Positions 57,601 to 64,000 of a stretch of 64,000 nucleotides of DNA are shown piece after piece (the stretch's first letter is position 1; every line of letters begins with the position of its first letter). This stretch comes from Chitinophagaceae bacterium (GTDB lineage: Bacteria > Bacteroidota > Bacteroidia > Chitinophagales > Chitinophagaceae). A model generated the notes under the pieces. That model was not told the DNA's origin and did not search any database. It saw only the letters and a program-made list of their open reading frames with translations. The DNA lies in NCBI GenBank assembly GCA_016719815.1, contig JADJYK010000013.1, forward strand, positions 124,001 through 188,000, written 5' to 3'. The position numbers and the translations under genes are program-made.

Positions 57601-58783
57601 ATGAAGCAAACTGAAACAAAAAGAAATAAAAGTTATCACCAAAAAATTGGATGATGCTTGCTTCATTAATTTTGGAACAAGGGTCGTAAATAAAAAAGAT
57701 GGCGGCTCAATTTACCCAGTTTACGGTGGTGGTGGTGCAACTTTTAAAATGGACTCTTACAATCGAGAGAATTGTTTAGTTGTTTCTCGTTTTGCCATGT
57801 CAAAACAATGCACAAGGTTTGTAGATGGAAAGTTTTATTTGAACGATAGCGGATTAACAGTAAGACCAAAGAATGAGAAGGAATTGGCTCAAGAGTATCT
57901 CGATTATTTGCTACTCACATTGAATGAAACTATTTATTCATTTTCAAGAGGCACAGCTCAACGCAACATGAATGTCCCAACATTCAGGAAACTTGAAATA
58001 AAATACCCTGATTCAACAGATTTACAACTCCACATCGCCAACCTTTTAAGCAAAGCCGAAAACCTGATAGCCCAACGCAAAGAAAGCATCCGCCTGCTGG
58101 ATGAATTTTTGAAAAGTAGTTTTTTGGAGATGTTTGGGGACCCTGTAAGGAATGAGAAGGGGTGGGAAATAAATTCCCTATCAAGATTCGGATCATTAAA
58201 AAATGGTTTGAACTATACTAGAAGTGAATCCGGTGTACATGTTCGTTGTTTAGGTGTTGGAGATTTTAAGGATTATTCCAAACTAACGGACATTGAATCT
58301 CTTCAAATTTTGAATTTAACATCCGAACCTAATATTGAATACTATTTAAATGATGGTGATTTGGTGTTTGTTCGTTCAAACGGAAATAGAGAATTAGTCG
58401 GTAGATGTCTTTTGGTTTATCCTAAGAATGAAAAAGTTACTTTTAGTGGGTTCTGCATTAGATACAGAATTGAGAGCAAAGGATTGAATCCAATATTCGT
58501 TTCTCATTTATTCAGGGTGCCAATTTTTAGAACTGCAATGCTACAAGGTGGGAAAGGTGCAAACATCCAGAATATAAGCCAGCAAACACTGGAAAAGTTA
58601 AAAATTCCGACTCCTCCAATCGAACTCCAAACTCAATTTGCCCAAATCGTAGAAAAAACAGAAGTCCTCAAAAACCAATACCAACAAAGCTTGCAGGAGT
58701 TGCAGAATTTGTATGGCAGTTTAAGCCAACGGGCATTTAAAGGGGACTTGGAGTTTTCAAAAGAAGTAGCAAGAGCAGAATAA
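57601..58783 (+). CDS. hsdS: Type I restriction-modification specificity (S) subunit, one indel at the start
   Basis: Sets the DNA sequence recognised by the methylase and nuclease. ATG 57601 is followed by one extra A; without it the N-terminus reads MSKLKQKEIKVITKKLDDAC and joins the frame open to 58783 (about 393 residues). Two target recognition domains are seen, each followed by a conserved helix: first half FINFGTRVVNKKDGGSIYPV to LHIANLLSKAENLIAQRKES, second half WEINSLSRFGSLKNGLNYTR to TQFAQIVEKTEVLKNQYQQS. The body is intact although hsdR and hsdM upstream are broken. Confidence 0.85.
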
Positions 58784-58784
58784 A

Positions 58785-59066
58785 CTATTCTTCCTTTTTT
58801 CCGAAATAATCTTTCTTGTTTTCAGTATCTTCTTTTCTGCCTTCTTTGATTTCCCAATCCTTCCAACGCCTTGCAAAACGAATTTTGCTTCGGGCAATGA
58901 AATAATGCGACTGACATTCAAAACTCCAATTGCCAATTGAAGGGTCAAGTGAAACAGTTTTTCCGTTGAAAGTAAGTTCCCAATCAGTAGGTGAAAGCGG
59001 TGTTACCACTTCATAGCCACAGCCACACACACATTTATGTATGGCTGTGCAATACTCAGAGGCCAA
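58785..59066 (-). pseudogene. DUF6527-family protein, N-terminus missing
   Basis: The 93-residue frame has the family core: EYCTAIHKCVCGCGYEVVTP, LSPTDWELTFNGKTVSLDPS, IGNWSFECQSHYFIARSKIR. The first 25 or so residues expected before EYCTAIHKC are not found upstream; only a TTG at 59066 is available and the DNA before it has stops. So the gene is truncated at its 5' end. As I recall, relatives often lie near E1/ThiF-like and ubiquitin-like genes; none is present here. It converges with hsdS (1-base gap). Confidence 0.65.
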
Positions 59067-59140
59067 TCATCAGTTTTTACTTAACTTCAATTTCAACAAT
59101 TGCTCGTCCAGAAACAGGTAAACTAAAAATATATCCGGGC

Positions 59141-60131
59141 ATGAAAGCATTGCTTCAAATACTATTCATCTTAACGGCAGCACCTTGTTTTGCTCAGCCT
59201 ACCGGGCATCAAAAGCTCTTCCTGGAAATTTCCGACAAGGGTGACACCCTCCATTTTGAAAACAGTTTTAATAACACAGCAACTAACCGGCTGTTAAAAC
59301 TTGACTGCCCATCCTATCAACTCACTGATATCAGCACCAGGCCAGACGGGTTTGGGTTTTATCCGCCAACCGGATTCATCCATAAAACACTGATGACTGA
59401 CGACCACCGTATTCAGATTGTAAAAAACAAAACTGATACGATGGATATTGAAATCCTGAATGCGTTTAGGGTTTATTTTCTCAGCATCGCTTTTCAAAAA
59501 GGCCATTTCAGATTATATGTCAACGACGGAAAAGAACACCAATGGCTGGTGAACACTTTGCCGTTTAAAGAATTGAAAGCCCAATCAACTGTGTATGACA
59601 TAACACCCCGTGACTGGAGTGTATTCCAGGTAAACAGCAGCAAGAGCCAATACGACTATTTTATTTCAACACAGTTTGAAAAGCAGCAACTGCTCGTAAA
59701 ACCAGTAATACCTGAAGATGATCCCAATTTCAGAAACCCAAGGCGAATAAATAACCTGCGAACAGAAGTGGCAGACTATAATTTTGACGGGCAAAAAGAT
59801 TACGGGAACATAAAATGAAAGACACCACCCGGTGGAATTATTTCATTTATACAAATCCCGCCCAGGATATGTGCTGGACAGGTTTTTGAGCAATTTAGAT
59901 TATTGCTATTTCGATTTTGAGAAGAAAACATTCTTTGGTTCCAAAACAACCCGGGTTAATCCTGCATTTACGCAAATGTTCAATTACGGGTATATTAATG
60001 GAACCATTACATTGGTTCGCCAGATGGACTGTGTGCATGCATTTTCAAACTCAGAAAAAATGGATTGCTCAGTTTATGAATTAAAGAATGGCGCAATGGT
60101 GTTTAAAGAATTAATAAAAGGATGCGAATGA
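59141..60131 (+). pseudogene. Secreted XAC2610-like protein of unknown function, two frameshifts
   Basis: ATG 59141 with signal peptide MKALLQILFILTAAPCFAQ. The first frame runs to 59818 and ends ADYNFDGQKDYGNIK; the next segment reads REHKMKDTTRWNYFIYTNPA in a second frame and VLDRFLSNLDYCYFDFEKKT in a third, to TGA 60129-60131. The joined text DYNFDGQKDYREHK is the calcium-binding-like motif of XAC2610-related proteins. About 325 residues when repaired. Function unknown. Followed by a strong bidirectional terminator. Confidence 0.6.
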
Positions 60132-60209
60132 GAACCGCTGGCAGCAGAACCGACTTTAACGCCACACTCACCTTACTTCCACGTTAATCTGCATTGCAAC
60201 TATTCAAAC

Positions 60210-60252
60210 AAAACGAAAAGAGCTGACTTTAACAGTCAGCTCTTTTCGTTTT
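60210..60252. terminator. Bidirectional terminator, 19-base perfect stem
   Basis: AAAACGAAAAGAGCTGACT (60210-60228) and AGTCAGCTCTTTTCGTTTT (60234-60252) with a 5-base loop, between the convergent XAC2610-like gene and hppA. Confidence 0.93.
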
Positions 60253-60278
60253 ATCGGGAGACAGGCTCCTGTCAGCAA

Positions 60279-62698
60279 TTAATCCTGTTTGGTAATCCGC
60301 ATTTTATAGAACGAACGCCATACAAAAACAAGGGCTATCAGCAGGAATACAATTCCGGCATACGGTGCCACATTTCTGAATGCCTCAGAGATGGCTATTT
60401 CCATCGCCAATAAACCAAATAAGGTAGTAAACTTAATAATCGGGTTCAGCGCAACAGAGGATGTGTCTTTAAAAGGATCGCCCACTGTATCACCCACTAC
60501 CGAAGCATCATGCAGTGGTGTGCCTTTCATTCTTAATTCGGTTTCCACCACCTTCTTGGCATTGTCCCATGCGCCACCGGCATTCGCCATAAAGATGGCC
60601 TGGAACAATCCAAATACAGCAATAGCCACTAAGTAACTTACAAAAAGCGCCACGGCATCATTACCACCGATACCGGCCGGTGAGGATAAACAGGCAAAAG
60701 CAAGGGCAAAGAAGAAAATAGCTACGAAAATATTGAACATTCCTTTTTGTGCATACTTGGTACAAATTTCCACCACTTCTGTAGAAGCTTTTTCATCCGC
60801 TTTCTTCGGAGCATTAGGGTCGAGGTTGATATGACGTTTAATATATTCAACCGCCCTGTAAGCTCCTGTAGTTACGGCCTGTGTGGAGGCACCGGTAAAC
60901 CAGTAGATAACTGCCCCACCCAGTATAAAACCAAGAATTGTATAAGGGTTTAAGAGATTCAGTATATCCTCCGGCTTCACACCCAGTGTTTTTTGAATCA
61001 TCAGTATCAGCGAGAAAATCATGGTGGTGGCACCTACAACAGCCGTTCCTATTAATACAGGTTTGGCAGTGGCTTTGAACGTATTACCTGCTCCATCGTT
61101 TTCTTCGAGGTACATTTTTCCTTTTTCCCAATCAGGTTTAAAACCAAAATCCTTTTCAATTTCAGCATCAATATTGGGAACTTCTTCAATCAGCGAAAGT
61201 TCGTAAACAGACTGTGCATTATCAGTAACCGGTCCGTAACTGTCCACCGCAATGGTAACAGGTCCCATGCCCAGTAAACCAAAAGCCACAAGGCCAAAGG
61301 CAAAGATGGATGGGTAAATCATGATTTCGTTCAACCCGAAAGTACTGGCAAAGTAGGCAATGAACATCAGTGAAAAGAAGATAAGCCCCTTCCAGAAAGC
61401 ACTGAAGTTACCGGCTACAAAACCAGATAAGATAATAAGCGAAGCACCGCCTTCTTTACCTGCATTCACTATTTCTTTTACATGTGAAGACTTGGTGGAG
61501 GTAAAGATTTTGGTAAACTCAGGTATCAGGGCACCACCCAGTGTTCCGCAACTGATAATGGTAGAAAGAATCCACCACATATCGGTATTGCCATTCAAAT
61601 CAGGAATTAAAAAATAACTGGCCGTAAATGTAACAGCAATAGAGAGCAGAGAAGTTATCCAAACAAGATTGGTAAGCGGTTGCTCAAAGTCAAGTTCTTC
61701 TTTATTGCCATACTTGGCCCTGCTTAAGAAACCATTTATCCAGAAAGCAAAAATGGATGTTATAATCATCAAAATCCGCATTACAAAAATCCAGACCAGC
61801 AAAGCTGTTTGCATAGATTCACCACCGGTAACGGCAAGCAGGATGAAGGATATCAATGCCACACCTGTTACACCGTACGTTTCAAAACCATCGGCCGTTG
61901 GGCCTACACTGTCACCGGCATTATCACCGGTACAGTCTGCAATTACACCAGGGTTCCTGGGGTCATCTTCACCAATTTTAAACACCACTTTCATCAGGTC
62001 AGATCCGATGTCGGCAATCTTAGTAAAGATACCACCGGCAATACGCAGGGCTGAGGCACCTAACGATTCACCAATAGCAAAACCAATGAAACAGGCACCG
62101 GCAAGATCGCCCGGCATAAATAATAATATGACCAGCATCATAATAAGCTCCACACAAATAAGCACTACACCAATACTCATCCCCGCATTCAGCGGAATGG
62201 TAAGAAGGTCAAGCGGCCTGCGTTTCAAGGCTGCAAATGCCATTCTTGAATTAGCCAGTGTATTCATGCGGATACCAAAAGCAGCCACAGAATAAGAACC
62301 AAGGATACCTACAACTGTCCAGGAAAGAATTAACAGTACGCCGCCAATTCCAAACAGCGAGTTGCCTTCATGATCTTTGGCCAGGAAACCAAAGTAGCCA
62401 GCAACGGCAGCACCAATAAACAGGAACAGGATTGCCAGAAATTTTCCCTGCTGCTTCAGGTAAGCAGAACAGGTTTTAAAAATTACATTCGAGATTTCGA
62501 GCATTGACCTGTGAGAAGGCAGCTTTTAACCCGGATATAATGGTACAGGCCAAAAACAAGACCAAGTAATGTGACTAAAAAACCCCAATACAATTTGGGT
62601 TCATTTTTAATCGCATCGGGAATTTTTAAATCTGCTTCTCCTGCAAATGCAAGCGCAGGCAGAAGCAAGGTGGCAAGGAAAACACTAAGCTTTTTCAT
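60279..62698 (-). CDS. hppA: Membrane-bound cation-pumping pyrophosphatase, one frameshift near the N-terminus
   Basis: Hydrolyses pyrophosphate to pump H+ (or Na+) across the inner membrane. Starts at ATG 62698 with MKKLSVFLATLLLPALAFAG, then the first membrane helix KLYWGFLVTLLGLVFGLYHY. The frame breaks near 62537 (one A missing in GTTAAAAGCTG) and continues in the frame open from 62504 (MLEISNVIFKTCSAYLKQQG). About 805 residues. Catalytic signatures: EDDPRNPGVIADCTGDNAGD, SVGPTADGFETYG, and the C-terminal GDTVGDPFKDTSSVALNPI. The GNTFKA segment has Lys at the site that decides potassium dependence in this family, suggesting a K+-independent pump. Sixteen hydrophobic segments. Confidence 0.9.
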
Positions 62699-62905
62699 TA
62701 ATCTGTGTTTTAAATGTGAAGGAATGAACAAGCAATCAGCAGTTAATTCATGAAATTTAATCAACTTTTGCAATCGGCGCACAAAGTTATCCAGTAAAAG
62801 AAAGCCCGGGCAGGCAGGTATAGTAATCTTTATCATGTTCCGGACTGATTTTGTGCAGTATCTGTAACACCCGAAACCCATATAATTTAGGCCCCGGGGT
62901 GGCCG

Positions 62906-63697
62906 TCAGCCCGCAGGTTGCTGACGAAAAATAGTGCTGAGCAGCTTATACAGCTCAGGATTTTTATCCTCCAGCAAATCAGGTCTTTCAAAAAAATATT
63001 CGGACACAACGGCAAGAAATTCGGCTTCACTGGGAGCGCCATACGGGTCGATATCAGATCTGTCAGCCATAATTTTATCCATTTCCCGGCGCATCAGTTG
63101 CAGCCAGGGAAGAATATACTGCCGCTGCAAAAAGAACTCGGGAATACCATCAATACTGCCATCTGTTTTATCAACCAGGTGAACAAATTCATGTATGGCC
63201 GTATTGCTCTTTCCTGTTTTATTTGTAAATGCCTGCCGCAGTTCATGCTGCGACAGTATCATCACACCATTCAACGCCCCTTCCCCTACCATACCCAGTA
63301 CATTACGGTTGTTGCCGTTTTGTTCGAAGTCATGACTAAAAGAATCCGGGTATAACAATACTTCCCGCAGGTTAACATACTCCCATTCCGGAAAACCAAA
63401 TATGGGAATAATCGCACTCGCAGCAATCAGTACCTTATCAATATCGTTCACCGCTGTTTTCACCCCGGTAATTTTTACCTGCGTTAAAAACAATTGCATT
63501 CTTTTTTCAAATGACTGTTTTGCTTCTGCCGGAAGATCATAATAGAAGTCACATTGCGCAAGCAAAAGGCTGCGATATGTTTCAGGAAAAGGAGGCAGCT
63601 CAGGAAGTTTCTTTTTTTGCAATGAAAAAATGTAAACCCCCAGTAATACAAAGATAGCCAGCACAATCACTATTATCAGCAGCGTTTCCATAATCAT
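62906..63697 (-). CDS. M90 zinc peptidase, MtfA-like, with N-terminal membrane anchor
   Basis: 263 residues from ATG 63697. One N-terminal membrane helix (LLIIVIVLAIFVLLGVYIFS), then the M90 domain: LPAEAKQSFEKRMQLFL, AASAIIPIFGFPEWEYVNLR, ALNGVMILSQHELRQAF, the zinc motif IHEFVHLVDKTDGSIDGIPE (HExxH) and APSEAEFLAVVSEYFFERPD (third ligand Glu). Family member MtfA in E. coli interacts with the glucose regulator Mlc; a similar role here is not implied. Frame intact. Confidence 0.88.
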   Translation of the reverse strand: MIMETLLIIVIVLAIFVLLGVYIFSLQKKKLPELPPFPETYRSLLLAQCDFYYDLPAEAKQSFEKRMQLFLTQVKITGVKTAVNDIDKVLIAASAIIPIFGFPEWEYVNLREVLLYPDSFSHDFEQNGNNRNVLGMVGEGALNGVMILSQHELRQAFTNKTGKSNTAIHEFVHLVDKTDGSIDGIPEFFLQRQYILPWLQLMRREMDKIMADRSDIDPYGAPSEAEFLAVVSEYFFERPDLLEDKNPELYKLLSTIFRQQPAG

Positions 63698-63740
63698 CAA
63701 CCAAAATAGCTATATCCTGATTGAAAACCAACAGCCCCTA

Positions 63741-63770
63741 AAATAAAAACCGGGCTGAAAAACAGCCCGG
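63741..63770 (-). terminator. Terminator of the outer-membrane protein gene
   Basis: Stem CCGGGCTG (63750-63757) / CAGCCCGG (63763-63770) with loop AAAAA, and a TTTTTATTTT run on the minus strand. It lies 26 bases after the stop at 63796. Confidence 0.9.
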
Positions 63771-63795
63771 CCTCATTAATCACAAATAAAACTAA

Positions 63796-64000
63796 TCAGA
63801 ATGTGTAGTTTAAACCAAACATGATAAGATCAGTAGTCATTTTATACGAAACACTGCTGGAGGGTATGGCTCCATAAGGATTAGAGCCACTTATCATCAT
63901 CGGGGTTAATACCGGTCCGCTTACTGCATCGCCACTGGCACCATGATGATAGGTTGCATTTAGTGTTACATGCTTACTTGCTTCATGTCCAAAACCAAAC
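63796..64000 (-). CDS. 3' end of an outer-membrane beta-barrel protein (OmpP1/FadL-like)
   Basis: Only the last 67 residues are in the window. They read FGFGHEASKHVTLNATYHHG at the edge, then PVLTPMMISGSNPYGAIPSS, and end TTDLIMFGLNYTF with the terminal Phe and alternating hydrophobic pattern of a last barrel strand. The pattern LxxGxxYxF at the end fits FadL/OmpP1-type hydrophobic-compound transporters, but other barrels are possible. Confidence 0.6.
   Translation of the reverse strand, partial: FGFGHEASKHVTLNATYHHGASGDAVSGPVLTPMMISGSNPYGAIPSSSVSYKMTTDLIMFGLNYTF

Noticed and set aside
58991..59140. Upstream extension of the XAC2610-like protein
   Set aside because: The extra 50 residues overlap the DUF6527 remnant on the other strand and hide the clear signal peptide at ATG 59141.

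Overview
The window reads as chromosomal DNA of a member of the Bacteroidota, most likely Chitinophagaceae-like. Evidence: a SusC/SusD pair with a TIG-domain surface lipoprotein, a gliding-motility/type IX secretion type B C-terminal domain, Bacteroidota-style lipoproteins (Cys-Lys-Lys after the signal peptide), moderate GC, no obvious Shine-Dalgarno sequences, and the typical short interspersed palindromes of this phylum. The genus is an inference. No rRNA, tRNA or CRISPR array was seen.

Positions 1-20669 (all minus strand, transcribed right to left) form a beta-mannan utilisation locus: susC, susD and a TIG-domain surface glycan-binding lipoprotein, then a hairpin/terminator, then a GH5_7 mannanase, GH26 mannanase, sodium:solute symporter, GH130 mannosylglucose phosphorylase, mannobiose 2-epimerase, a clan GH-A lipoprotein glycosidase, a GH31 with PA14 insert, a GH2, and the start of a paralogue of the clan GH-A enzyme at the left edge. 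A divergent AraC regulator (20894-21772) is the probable switch. Logic: surface mannanases cut mannan, SusCD imports oligomers, periplasmic exo-enzymes trim them, the symporter takes disaccharides into the cytoplasm, and the epimerase plus phosphorylase convert mannobiose to mannose-1-phosphate and glucose.

Positions 21.8-50.2 kb are mostly housekeeping: B12-dependent ribonucleotide reductase, a GGGP synthase, a LytS/LytTR pair, dxs, an L,D-transpeptidase, OsmC, scpA, mscL, PPK2, an EamA exporter, frr, wecA-like transferase, transketolase N-half, LolC/E-like permease, rbfA, an MsbA-like ABC exporter and a three-gene biotin-dependent acyl-CoA carboxylase operon. Interspersed are two secreted unknowns, one with a type B sorting domain.

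Positions 50.3-59.1 kb are accessory: intergenic repeats, then a type I restriction-modification locus (hsdR, a Bro-N gene, a GxxExxY gene, hsdM, hsdS) in which hsdR and hsdM are broken many times, two interspersed palindromes lie inside hsdM, and a REP-flanked RAYT transposase sits between hsdM and hsdS. An N-terminally truncated DUF6527 gene follows. From 59.1 kb to the end: a secreted XAC2610-like protein, a membrane pyrophosphatase, an M90 (MtfA-like) peptidase and the 3' end of an outer-membrane barrel.

Reading caution: many genes that should be intact (nrdJ, the biotin carboxylase, the ABC exporter, hppA, GH2, GH31, GH26) carry single-base indels, often in homopolymer runs. This points to residual consensus errors in part of the assembly. 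The restriction locus and the extreme left edge have far higher indel density than the rest. I give coordinates for the reconstructed genes and state where the frame breaks.
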